From Corynebacterium glyciniphilum AJ 3170 (GTDB lineage: Bacteria > Actinomycetota > Actinomycetes > Mycobacteriales > Mycobacteriaceae): a DNA stretch of 64,000 nt. The notes beneath the pieces are model-generated. The model was not told the DNA's origin. It saw only the letters and a list, made by a program, of their open reading frames with translations, and made no database searches. Positions 35,222-43,628 of the stretch are shown here, one piece after another. The position numbers were made by a program, and so were the translations under genes. Every line of letters begins with the position of its first letter. Position 1 is the stretch's first letter. The stretch spans positions 992,001 to 1,056,000 of the forward strand of contig NZ_CP006842.1 in assembly GCF_000626675.1 (NCBI RefSeq), given 5' to 3'.

Positions 35222-36706
35222 CTACTTGTCGTCGCGGTTCTCGTCGTCGTCTCTGTTGTCGTCGTTGTCACTGTCTTCCGGCGCGTCGAACCCCTTGTTG
35301 ATCTCACGCTCGAGGCGCTCGATCTCGCCGATCGGATCGAAGCCGTCAACGTCCTCCTGGGAAGCCAGGATGGAGTCGATGAATCCGGCGGGTGAATCGA
35401 GGTCGCTGTCGACGGGAAGGAAGTCGGGGTGGTTCCAGACGTCGTCGCGGCGTTCGATGCCTACGGCCACGGTCAGTCGTCGCCACAGTTCAGCGGCCTC
35501 GGAGGCCTTCGGGGCAGAGAGGCTGATTCCCACCGTCTTCACCAGGGACTCCATCCCGGGCTGGTCGTTGTCACGGTAGACCGACCAGGCGGCACCGATG
35601 CTCGACGCGACGGGAAGCCGCTCGCCCAGTGCTTCACCGACGACGACGTCGACCCACCCCTCAATCAGCGACAGGCTGGTCTCGAGTCGGACGCGGGCGT
35701 GATCAGTGGAGGAGACGATGGTGGGGGAGAGGTCGGAGTTCTGCAGCTGTGACATCATCTCCTGGAGCTTCTCCGGGTCGCCCAGCATCTCCGGATTGAA
35801 TTCCTGACTGGCTTCCTCGAGAGCGGAATTGTCCAGGCTCAGACCGGTGGCGAACTCCTCGACATCGAGGATCACCCGCTCCACCAGCCACGGAACATGC
35901 TGGAAGAGCCGCAGGTGAGCTGCTTCGCGGGCGGCGAGGTAGATCAGTGTCTCCCGGCGTTCGGCGCCGAGCTTCTTCGACAGATCGTCGAGCCGGTCGG
36001 TGGCGATGGCGGCGACTGAGCCTTCTGCGAGCGGGATACCCCATTGGGTGGACATCGCGACACTGCCGGCCAACTCACCCAGCGCGCGGCCCAGCTGCAT
36101 ACCGAAATTCATGCCGTTGACCTGACTGAAGATGCCCATCATGGGGCCCATCTGGGAGCGGATCTCCTCCGGCATCCCCTCCATGGTTGCATCGCCCAGT
36201 TTCTCGGCGAGTGGATTGATGACCCGTTTCCACCGTGGGAGAGTCTCGTCCAACCACTGGGACCCGGTGAAAGCGACGGAGCCCGTGGCCCCGGCCGGGA
36301 GGGTGGTGGCTTCGTCCAGCCAGAGTTCCACCAACCGCACGGACTCGGCGACGGCTTGGCTGTCTTTTGCGGCGGGGTGGCTCTTCGCCGCGCTGCCAGA
36401 GAGCTGTTGGCGTGCGATCCGCTCGGCGAGGGCGTAATTGACCGGCCCTTGCGCGTCCGGTGAGTTCATGTCTTTACCGAAGCCGCTCAGCATTGAGCCG
36501 AACTGACCGAGGATGTCTCCCAGACCCGGTCCCTGCTGGCCGCCCTGACCCCCCTGGCCACCCTGGGGGCCGAAGAACATGCCGAACGGGTTGGCTCCGA
36601 AGCCGAACGGATCGTTCCCGGAGTTTCCGTTCTCGTTCTCCCGCCGTCGACGCTCGTCGTCGGACTCATCGTCAGGACCGTTGAAACCGAATCCGAAATT
36701 GCTCAT
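35222..36706 (-). CDS. Zinc-dependent metalloprotease family protein (DUF2342)
   Basis: A 494-residue protein of the actinobacterial DUF2342 family. The N-terminal about 85 residues are Gly/Gln-rich (GPQGGQGGQGGQQGPG). The core contains REAAHLRLFQHVPWLVERV, the family's conserved putative metal-site region, although there is no classic HExxH. The C-terminus (GFDAPEDSDNDDNRDDDENRDDK) is extremely acidic. It is divergent from the PDZ-Lon protease gene, a pairing also found in mycobacteria (Rv3195-Rv3194c), so the two may act together in proteolysis. Confidence 0.85.
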   Translation of the reverse strand: MSNFGFGFNGPDDESDDERRRRENENGNSGNDPFGFGANPFGMFFGPQGGQGGQGGQQGPGLGDILGQFGSMLSGFGKDMNSPDAQGPVNYALAERIARQQLSGSAAKSHPAAKDSQAVAESVRLVELWLDEATTLPAGATGSVAFTGSQWLDETLPRWKRVINPLAEKLGDATMEGMPEEIRSQMGPMMGIFSQVNGMNFGMQLGRALGELAGSVAMSTQWGIPLAEGSVAAIATDRLDDLSKKLGAERRETLIYLAAREAAHLRLFQHVPWLVERVILDVEEFATGLSLDNSALEEASQEFNPEMLGDPEKLQEMMSQLQNSDLSPTIVSSTDHARVRLETSLSLIEGWVDVVVGEALGERLPVASSIGAAWSVYRDNDQPGMESLVKTVGISLSAPKASEAAELWRRLTVAVGIERRDDVWNHPDFLPVDSDLDSPAGFIDSILASQEDVDGFDPIGEIERLEREINKGFDAPEDSDNDDNRDDDENRDDK

Positions 36707-36712
36707 GCCACG

Positions 36713-36718
36713 AGCGTA
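36713..36718 (-). promoter_or_regulatory. -10 box (TACGCT) of the DUF2342 gene
   Basis: On the minus strand TACGCT is 6 bases before the ATG at 36706. Confidence 0.45.
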
Positions 36719-36791
36719 CCCGCGTGCTTCCGTGCTCCCCACCGTCATCCGTGCGCTGACAGCGAACACCGTGGATGTCGGTGCGGGGCTG

Positions 36792-36797
36792 TAAGGT
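36792..36797 (+). promoter_or_regulatory. -10 box (TAAGGT) of the PDZ-Lon protease gene
   Basis: TAAGGT is 7 bases before the GTG at 36805. It supports that start over an ATG at 36775. Confidence 0.45.
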
Positions 36798-36804
36798 GAC
36801 CGGG

Positions 36805-38010
36805 GTGAGTTCCAGTATCCCTCCCCACAGTGACACCGGCGAGACCACCGAGACGACCCAGGCCACCGACACCACGACGTCGACCGCCGGTGGTCGACGC
36901 CGATTCCGGACTGTCGTCGTCGGGTTGCTTCCGGTGGTTGCACTGGCGGCGTTGCTCGCGATTCCGACGATTCCGGGAACCGATGTGAACCTGACCGTTC
37001 CTTTTGCGGCGGAAGGCGAGGGGCCGACCTACGACACGCTGGGTGAGGTCAACGGGACGCCCGTGGTGGACATCACCGGCACCGATGCGGAACTGGACGA
37101 CGACCTGGCAGATTCCGAGGGCCAGCTCAATATGACGACCGTCGCGGTGAGGACCAAACTCAGTCTCGCTGAAACGATGAAGCGGTGGCTGGGCAGCGAT
37201 GACACCATTGTTCCGGTCGAGCAGGTCATCCCCTCTGATTCGACACCGGAGGAAGTCGCCCGCCGGAACGCCGCCGCATTCGCGGCATCGGAGTCCAACG
37301 CGACCGTCGCTGCGATGGGCTACCTCGACCGGCCGCTGGAAACCACCGTCTACGAGATCGCCGACGATGCGCCGGCTGCCGGGGCGCTGCGTGAGAACGA
37401 CGTCATCACCGCCGTGGACGACACGGACGTGACGCTGCCTGCCGAGGTCGCTGACGCCGTCGCCGAGCACGCCCCGGGTGACGACGTCGAGCTGACGGTA
37501 CGGCGCGGGCAGGACGAGGTCACCGAATCCGTGACCCTCGGCGAGGTGCCGGAGGAACTGCGGACGAACTCCGCGGCGACAGCGGCTGAGGACGCCGGTG
37601 AGTCCGACAGGGCGTACCTGGGGGTCACGATGGTGGCCCAGCCCGCCGGGGACCTGAAGGTCCGTTACAACCTGAAGGATATCGGCGGGCCGAGCGCCGG
37701 GCTGATGTTCTCGCTCGCCGTCGTCGACAAACTCTCCCCGGGCGACATCAGTGGTGGGAAGTTCGTCGCCGGTACCGGCACGATCTCGGCGGACGGCTCC
37801 GTGGGGCCGATCGGCGGAATCACCCACAAGATCGCTGCCGCCCAGCACGCCGGCGCCGAAGTCTTCCTGGTTCCGTCCGGCAACTGCAGTGAGGCGACGG
37901 GGAGGTCCTACGACGGGGACATCGACCTGTTGTCGGTCGACTCCCTTGACGGCGCGGTGGACGCGATGGAGAAGTACAACAACGGGGGAGATGCGCCCAC
38001 CTGCGGCTGA
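36805..38010 (+). CDS. YlbL-type membrane protease: PDZ plus Lon-like serine protease
   Basis: A 401-residue protein. A cytosolic start rich in Thr leads to one membrane helix (about 36-54, VVVGLLPVVALAALLAI). An extracellular PDZ domain (about 180-250, MGYLDRPLETTVYEI) and an S16 Lon-type protease domain (about 265-385) follow. The catalytic Ser is in GGPSAGLMFSLAVVD and the Lys in ITHKIAAAQHAG. GTG at 36805 was chosen on the -10 spacing. It is probably involved in envelope quality control; B. subtilis YlbL is a related protease that cleaves a cell-division inhibitor. Confidence 0.88.
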   Translation: MSSSIPPHSDTGETTETTQATDTTTSTAGGRRRFRTVVVGLLPVVALAALLAIPTIPGTDVNLTVPFAAEGEGPTYDTLGEVNGTPVVDITGTDAELDDDLADSEGQLNMTTVAVRTKLSLAETMKRWLGSDDTIVPVEQVIPSDSTPEEVARRNAAAFAASESNATVAAMGYLDRPLETTVYEIADDAPAAGALRENDVITAVDDTDVTLPAEVADAVAEHAPGDDVELTVRRGQDEVTESVTLGEVPEELRTNSAATAAEDAGESDRAYLGVTMVAQPAGDLKVRYNLKDIGGPSAGLMFSLAVVDKLSPGDISGGKFVAGTGTISADGSVGPIGGITHKIAAAQHAGAEVFLVPSGNCSEATGRSYDGDIDLLSVDSLDGAVDAMEKYNNGGDAPTCG

Positions 38011-38011
38011 C

Positions 38012-38548
38012 TCAGTCTTCGAAGGTGAAGCGCAGCATGGAGGTGACTCCCGGGGCGATCTCCGCTCCGTCCATGCCGCCGAGGAGTTCGACCTTATCTT
38101 CCGCGAAAGGGTCGGCGGCGATGTCGTCCTCGGACGGGCGCAGCTGGAGCAGTGTGCGGTCGGGCCCCCCGTCGACCACACCGGTGAAGATCCGTGCCTG
38201 ACGCGGAGTGGCGTCCGGGTCCGCGGAATTGCGGAACATGATCTCCTGGGCGAGCACGGCGCCGACGACGACGTCAGGCCACCGCACGGTGGCGATATAT
38301 TCGCCGAGCTCGTCAGAACCAGGGCGGATGTGGTCGGGGAGGCCGTCCTGGACGACCAGGGCGAGGGGAGAGGCGTCAGTGTCGTTGTCATGGTCCCCGG
38401 CGGCGATGACGTCCTGGACGAGTTCCGTAGGTACCAGTGCAAACAGCGTGGCCGGGCGATCCCATCCTTCGGCGTGCACGAAGTCGACGGCCTCGCGGAG
38501 AGCGGCGTTGAGCGGACGGATGTCGCTCGTGTGGTTACTGGCGTTCAT
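38012..38548 (-). CDS. PPA1309 family protein
   Basis: A 178-residue protein of the PPA1309 family, found widely in actinobacteria with unknown function. Conserved landmarks are NAALREAVDFVHAEGWDRPATLFALVPT near the start, DELGEYIATVRWPDVVVGAVLAQEI in the middle, and the acidic PSEDDIAADPFAEDKVELLGG. There is no transmembrane segment. The stop lies 1 base from that of the convergent protease gene. Confidence 0.88.
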   Translation of the reverse strand: MNASNHTSDIRPLNAALREAVDFVHAEGWDRPATLFALVPTELVQDVIAAGDHDNDTDASPLALVVQDGLPDHIRPGSDELGEYIATVRWPDVVVGAVLAQEIMFRNSADPDATPRQARIFTGVVDGGPDRTLLQLRPSEDDIAADPFAEDKVELLGGMDGAEIAPGVTSMLRFTFED

Positions 38549-38709
38549 CTTGGGAGGACCTCACGGTGACGGCGGATGGGTGCGGACAGTAGTCTAGACG
38601 TAGACAGTTTTGTCGTCGGAATCCGACAGCCCGCGCATCCGGTGCCATCCCCGCCGGAATCAGGGGTCGGTCCGACTCTCATGACCGACAGCAGGAGAGA
38701 ACTGAACCC

Positions 38710-41700
38710 TTGAGCATCCCGGAGATTCCAAAACCCGGACGCAGAACCAAGATCCTCGGCACCGTCGCCGTCGTGATTGCTCTGCTCTTTTTCCTTGTCC
38801 CGGTCCTGGTCTCGAACTACACGGAACTACAGTGGTTCCGGTCGATCGACTTCCAGGCCATATTCCTCAGCGTTCTCGTGACCCGGGTGATTCTGTTCAT
38901 CGTGTTCGGGCTCGTGGCCGCTGCCATCGTCTGGGGTGCGTGTTTCGCCGCGTTCCGGGCCGCGCCGAAAGAATCGGACTTTCCCGACGTCTCCGAGATC
39001 GGGCTCGGCGGTGATGACTCGCCGTTGACCGCGAACCGCGCGGAGATCCGGAAGGCCATCCGTCCGTTCCTCGTCATCGTCCCGCTGATCGCCGGTGTCA
39101 TCACCGGCATGATCGCCCAGGGAAACTGGCGGACTGTCCGGTTGTTCCTCTCCGGTGGTGATTTCGGCGTCCAGGATCCTCAGTTCCAGATGGACCTCGG
39201 GTTCTACGCCTTCACCCTGCCTCTGCTGACGTTTGTGCTGGGCACGGTGTCCGTGCTGGTCATTGTGGCGTTCCTGGTGAACCTGCTGGCCCACTACCTG
39301 CTCGGGACGATCAGTACCGGCAACCCCCGGGCCGGTGAGAAGGCCCGCATCGGTGCTCCGGCGCGTCGCCAGTTGGTGATCATCGCCGGTATCTGGATGC
39401 TGCTCAAGGCAGTCGACTACTGGTTCCAGCGTTACGCGCTGCTGAACAACCAGCACGACACCTTCACCGGTGGTTCCTACACCGACATCAACGCGATCCT
39501 GCCGGCGAAGATCCTGCTGCTGGTCGTCTCCCTGTTCGTCGCTGCCATGTTCTTCAGCTCGATCCTGCTGAAGGATCTGCGTGTTCCGGCTCTCGCGGTC
39601 GGCCTGATGATCGTGGCGAACCTTGCCATCGGTGTGGGCTGGCCGGCAGTGATGGAACAGTTCTCGGTCAACCCGAACCGCGCCGAGAAGGAGCGGGAGT
39701 ACATCGCCCGCAACATCGAGTCGACCCGTCAGGCCTATGGCATCGAGACCGCGCAGGACAGCGCCCGTGAGGGTTACGAGAACCCGGACGGTCAGGTGAC
39801 CTACGAACGGAACTGGGGTGGACAGACCTCGGGCGATGCCAGTGAGCGTCGCTCCATCGCCGACGATGACGCGACTCTGTCCAATATCCGCCTGCTGGAT
39901 CCGGACGTGTTGTCGCCGACGTTCACTCAGCAGCAGCAGCTGCGTAACTTCTACGGTTTCCCCGACGAGCTCTCGGTGGACCGTTACGAGGTCGACGGCG
40001 ACATGCGGGACTTCGTCGTCGCCGCACGTGAGATCGACCCGAATGCCCTGTCGGGAAACCAGACGGACTGGATCAACCAGCACACCGTCTACACCCACGG
40101 CAACGGCTTCATCGCCGCACCGGCGAATACCGTGGACGAGGTCGCGCAGGACGCCGCCTCCGCCCGTGGTGGCTACCCGATCTACACTGTCGCCGACCTG
40201 CAGAACATGGAGAACGACCGGCAGACCGGCGAGCTGGACCTGGAGATGGAGCAGCCCCGCATCTACTTCGGTCCGGTCATCGCCGGTGCGGATGCGGCGA
40301 ACGCCGACTACGCCATCGTCGGTGATGACGGGTCGGGTACTCCGCGTGAGTACGACACGGACAACTCCGAGTACACCTACACCGGTGAGGGCGGCGTGGA
40401 CGTGTCCAACATCTTCCACCGGGCCCTCTACGCCGCGAAGTTCCAGGAGATGAACATCCTCCTGTCCGACGTCATCGGCGACGACTCGAAGATCCTCTAC
40501 GACCGGGACCCGCGCGAGCGTGTCCACAAGGTCGCCCCGTGGTTGACCACCGACTCGAAGACCTACCCGGTCGTCATCGACGGCAGGATCAAGTGGGTCG
40601 TGGACGGCTACACCACCCTGGAGAACCTGCCGTACTCCGAGCGCACCCAGCTCGACTCCGCCACCGAGGATGCTCTGACCGAGGATCCCGCATCGCAGCA
40701 GCGTGCGGTCACCAACGACGTCAGTTACATCCGCAACTCCGTCAAGGCGGTCGTGGACGGCTACGACGGAACGGTCGACCTCTTCGAGTTCGATGAGGAG
40801 GACCCCGTCCTCAAGGCATGGGAGGGCGTCTTCCCGAATGTGGTGAAGCCGAAGGAGGAGATCAGCGACGAGCTGATGGAGCACCTGCGGTACCCGGAGG
40901 ATCTTTTCAAGGTTCAGCGTGAACTGATCGCGAAGTACCACGTGGACGATCCCGGAACATTCTTCACCAATGACGCATTCTGGTCCGTCCCCGGTGACCC
41001 GACGGCGCCTGAGGGCGGCCAGGAGCTCAACCAGCCGCCGTACCACGTGGTGGCGACGGACCCGGAGACGAACCGTCCGAGTTTCCAGCTGATCACCCCG
41101 TTCCGCGGTCTGCGTCGTGAGTTCCTCGCAGCGCATATGACGGTCAGTTCTGACCCGGAGACCTACGGTCGAATCTTCGTCCGCCAGCTGCCGACGAATA
41201 CGCAGACGCAGGGTCCGAAGCAGGCACAGGACACCATGATGTCCTCTGATGAGATTGCCCGTGAGCGCACGCTGTTGGAGGGCACCAACACCCTGACCAA
41301 CGGCAACCTGTTGACACTGCCGGTCGGTGACGGACAGATCCTCTACGTCGAACCGGTGTACTCCCAGCGTGCCGATCAGGAATCGGCGTTCCCGAAGTTG
41401 CTGCGCGTGCTGGTCAGCTACAACGGTTCGGTCGGTTACGCGCCGACGGTCGGCGAGGCTCTCGAGCAGGTCGGTATCGACCCGGATGCGGTCACGGAAA
41501 TCGCTGAGTCCGGCGGAGACGCCGCTGACGAGAACGCCGCAGCGGCCGGCGAGGACGGGTCGGATTCCGATTCGGATTCCGACAGCACCTCCACCTCGAC
41601 CCCGTCGTCGTCAGCGGCCGAGACCCCCGGCACCGGATCGGGTGGAGGCAATGAGCCGTCGGAGGACCAGCTGTCCGCAATCCGTGACGCCATGGACCGG

Positions 41701-41787
41701 GTCAACGACGCCCGGGAGAACGGTACCTTCGAGGAGTTCGGTCGAGCACTGGATGATCTGGACGCGGCCGTGGAGGACGCCCAGTAA
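38710..41787 (+). CDS. UPF0182 family large membrane protein
   Basis: A 1025-residue protein with about seven transmembrane helices in the first 310 residues and a long extracellular region rich in Tyr, Asp and Pro. The family (Rv3193c in M. tuberculosis) has unknown function. The start is TTG at 38710, following AGGAGAGAA, and the N-terminus (MSIPEIPKPGRRTKIL) is basic. The tail holds an SDSDSDSDSTSTS tract that probably tethers or extends the C-terminus. A terminator follows the stop. Confidence 0.9.
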   Translation: MSIPEIPKPGRRTKILGTVAVVIALLFFLVPVLVSNYTELQWFRSIDFQAIFLSVLVTRVILFIVFGLVAAAIVWGACFAAFRAAPKESDFPDVSEIGLGGDDSPLTANRAEIRKAIRPFLVIVPLIAGVITGMIAQGNWRTVRLFLSGGDFGVQDPQFQMDLGFYAFTLPLLTFVLGTVSVLVIVAFLVNLLAHYLLGTISTGNPRAGEKARIGAPARRQLVIIAGIWMLLKAVDYWFQRYALLNNQHDTFTGGSYTDINAILPAKILLLVVSLFVAAMFFSSILLKDLRVPALAVGLMIVANLAIGVGWPAVMEQFSVNPNRAEKEREYIARNIESTRQAYGIETAQDSAREGYENPDGQVTYERNWGGQTSGDASERRSIADDDATLSNIRLLDPDVLSPTFTQQQQLRNFYGFPDELSVDRYEVDGDMRDFVVAAREIDPNALSGNQTDWINQHTVYTHGNGFIAAPANTVDEVAQDAASARGGYPIYTVADLQNMENDRQTGELDLEMEQPRIYFGPVIAGADAANADYAIVGDDGSGTPREYDTDNSEYTYTGEGGVDVSNIFHRALYAAKFQEMNILLSDVIGDDSKILYDRDPRERVHKVAPWLTTDSKTYPVVIDGRIKWVVDGYTTLENLPYSERTQLDSATEDALTEDPASQQRAVTNDVSYIRNSVKAVVDGYDGTVDLFEFDEEDPVLKAWEGVFPNVVKPKEEISDELMEHLRYPEDLFKVQRELIAKYHVDDPGTFFTNDAFWSVPGDPTAPEGGQELNQPPYHVVATDPETNRPSFQLITPFRGLRREFLAAHMTVSSDPETYGRIFVRQLPTNTQTQGPKQAQDTMMSSDEIARERTLLEGTNTLTNGNLLTLPVGDGQILYVEPVYSQRADQESAFPKLLRVLVSYNGSVGYAPTVGEALEQVGIDPDAVTEIAESGGDAADENAAAAGEDGSDSDSDSDSTSTSTPSSSAAETPGTGSGGGNEPSEDQLSAIRDAMDRVNDARENGTFEEFGRALDDLDAAVEDAQ

Positions 41788-41800
41788 GAAGCGGTGAGAC

Positions 41801-41845
41801 AGTCCAGCGCATCGGTGACGAAAACCCCGGTGCGCTGGACTTTTT
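41801..41845 (+). terminator. Terminator after UPF0182 gene
   Basis: AGTCCAGCGCATCGG pairs with CCGGTGCGCTGGACT (one G-T pair) and is followed by five Ts. Confidence 0.85.
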
Positions 41846-41942
41846 CCTGTCAGTTGGTCGCGATTTCACATTTGTCGTCGACTGCGTTACGCTATGGGAG
41901 TCGCTGACACGGAGAGCAACGCTCTCCGGGACAGTTACCCGT

Positions 41943-42016
41943 CGCGGGGTGGAGCAGCTCGGTAGCTCGCTGGGCTCATAACCCAGAGGTCGTAGGTTCG
42001 AATCCTGCCCCCGCTA
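41943..42016 (+). tRNA. Initiator tRNA-Met (anticodon CAT)
   Basis: A 74-base cloverleaf with anticodon CAT in a stem of three consecutive G-C pairs (GGG...CCC), the hallmark of initiator tRNA. Position 1 is C and its acceptor-stem partner is T, so the mismatch required for formylation is kept. The T-loop is GTTCGAATC. The 3' CCA is not encoded. Confidence 0.95.
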
Positions 42017-42025
42017 CTAGATGGA

Positions 42026-42062
42026 CCCCCTGGCCGGTGATTATCACCGGCCAGGGGGTTTT
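42026..42062 (+). terminator. Terminator after the initiator tRNA
   Basis: A perfect 15-bp stem (CCCCCTGGCCGGTGA and its complement) with a 3-base loop, followed by TTTT. Confidence 0.9.
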
Positions 42063-42205
42063 GCGTTTCGCGGTTGTACTGACGGGACCGGTGTATTCGT
42101 CCCCGGTCTACGCCGAGTTCACCTGGCGGTCATCGTGACGGCCTACACTTCTCCTGTCCGGAATGCTTCCGGTGGCCCGCAGGCCGAAGACTGACAGAGG
42201 AGATC

Positions 42206-43519
42206 GTGGTGTCGCCGTCCACCCGCCAGAACACTATCCGCCGTATACCCCTCATTGCTGTCTCACCAGTCCTCACGGTGGCCCTGGTGGCGGGGACGGT
42301 GACTGTTCCTGCACACGCACAAGCCGCTGGTTCGTCGGCGCTCACAGAGGCGGTGGGGGAGTACCTCCCCGCCATCTTGCCGGCGGTGCAGCACCACGGT
42401 GCTCCGGTACCGGAACCGCTGTCGTTGTCCGATTACGGCTGGTACATCTCTGACCTGAGTTCCTACGACGGTGGCATCTACTACGATGTCGTCAGCAGCT
42501 TCAGCGACCTCCGGGACAATCATCCCGAGGTGATGAAGGACAGTCTCGATACCGTGGTCGACGTCAACAACAGTGCGGATCCAGAGACCGTTCGTCGTGC
42601 CCAGGTCGACGCCGCCGCCGACGACGGTAATCTCCTCACCGCACTGTCTGATGCGTTCGGATCCACGCTCGGAGAGGCACTGCGCACGTCACTGCAGGAG
42701 CATCGGCTGCCGAAGACGCGCACCCTCATGGACTCCGGGTATCTGTCCCGCGCGGGTGGTCTGGCAAGCTCCACGCTGATTGAGAAGGAGATCTTCAACT
42801 ACGACCGCCCCTTCGTCGTTGCTCCTGACCGGATCACAAAACACACTGGCGGGGGCAACGAAGGACTCTACGACCTCAGCGGGTCGGCGGCTTTCCCGTC
42901 GGGTCACACCAACCAGGCGAGCTGGACTACGACGCTGCTTGCTGTGCTCCTGCCGGAGTTGGCACCACAGCTGCTGGCCCGGGGCGCCGAGGCAGGGTAC
43001 AACCGCATGGTGATGGGGGTGCACTACCCGCTGGACGTCGTCGGTGGACGGATGACGGGGCAGGCCGCGGCGGCTGACCGGTGGAATGATCCGAAGATGC
43101 GGACAGTCCTCACCCAGGCGGGCCAGGAGCTCCGCGCTGAGCTGGAGTGGCGTACAGGGATGCCGCTGGCCGAAGCCGTCGCCACAGACACGCCGTACCG
43201 CTCAACTGGCGTGGCTGTCGGAGAGTACACCTCGAGGATGACTCACGGGCTCCGTCGGGTAGGGGATCCGGAAGCACCGCTCACTGTCCCGCAGGGAGCG
43301 CCGGAACTGCTCGTGACTGCGTTCCCCGACCTGAGCTGGGGGCAGCGTGCGCGGGTCCTGGCGGCGACGGCGTTACCTGCCGGCTATCCGCTCGACGACC
43401 AGTCGCCGAAAGGGCGCGCGGTGGGAAGTTGGCAACGGATGAATCTCGCTGCCGCCTTCGCCGCCGATGTTGAGGTAGGGCAGGGTGCTGCCCTGATGGT
43501 CAACGGTCGCCCGGCCTGA
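42206..43519 (+). CDS. Secreted PAP2-type acid phosphatase
   Basis: A 437-residue class A-type acid phosphatase or phosphatidic acid phosphatase. The signal peptide (about residues 1-36, ending AHAQA) directs export. The three PAP2 motifs are present: EIFNYDRPFV (motif 1; the usual upstream Lys is displaced), SGSAAFPSGHT (motif 2) and YNRMVMGVHYPLDVVGG (motif 3, with the nucleophilic His). The start is one of two adjacent GTGs after GAGGAG. It may supply phosphate or remodel envelope lipids; the substrate is not predictable. Confidence 0.88.
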   Translation: MVSPSTRQNTIRRIPLIAVSPVLTVALVAGTVTVPAHAQAAGSSALTEAVGEYLPAILPAVQHHGAPVPEPLSLSDYGWYISDLSSYDGGIYYDVVSSFSDLRDNHPEVMKDSLDTVVDVNNSADPETVRRAQVDAAADDGNLLTALSDAFGSTLGEALRTSLQEHRLPKTRTLMDSGYLSRAGGLASSTLIEKEIFNYDRPFVVAPDRITKHTGGGNEGLYDLSGSAAFPSGHTNQASWTTTLLAVLLPELAPQLLARGAEAGYNRMVMGVHYPLDVVGGRMTGQAAAADRWNDPKMRTVLTQAGQELRAELEWRTGMPLAEAVATDTPYRSTGVAVGEYTSRMTHGLRRVGDPEAPLTVPQGAPELLVTAFPDLSWGQRARVLAATALPAGYPLDDQSPKGRAVGSWQRMNLAAAFAADVEVGQGAALMVNGRPA

Positions 43520-43534
43520 GGCCTCTGAACGTTC

Positions 43535-43592
43535 GACACCCCCGTCCCTGGTTGGTCCGGACGGGCCGGGGCCAACCAGGGACGGGGGTGTC
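43535..43592. terminator. Strong bidirectional terminator between PAP2 gene and ptsF
   Basis: A 21-bp perfect stem, GACACCCCCGTCCCTGGTTGG with its complement, around a 16-base GC-rich loop, between convergent genes. Confidence 0.95.
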
Positions 43593-43628
43593 AGAGTGCG
43601 CGGGGGGTCGCGGGGGCCAGGGGCGGTA

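Noticed and set aside
36745..38442. A 565-codon frame opposite the PDZ-Lon protease
   Set aside because: It overlaps clear domains on the other strand and shows no family features.
41943..42016. Elongator tRNA-Met
   Set aside because: Three G-C pairs next to the anticodon loop and the C-T mismatch at the acceptor end identify the initiator form.
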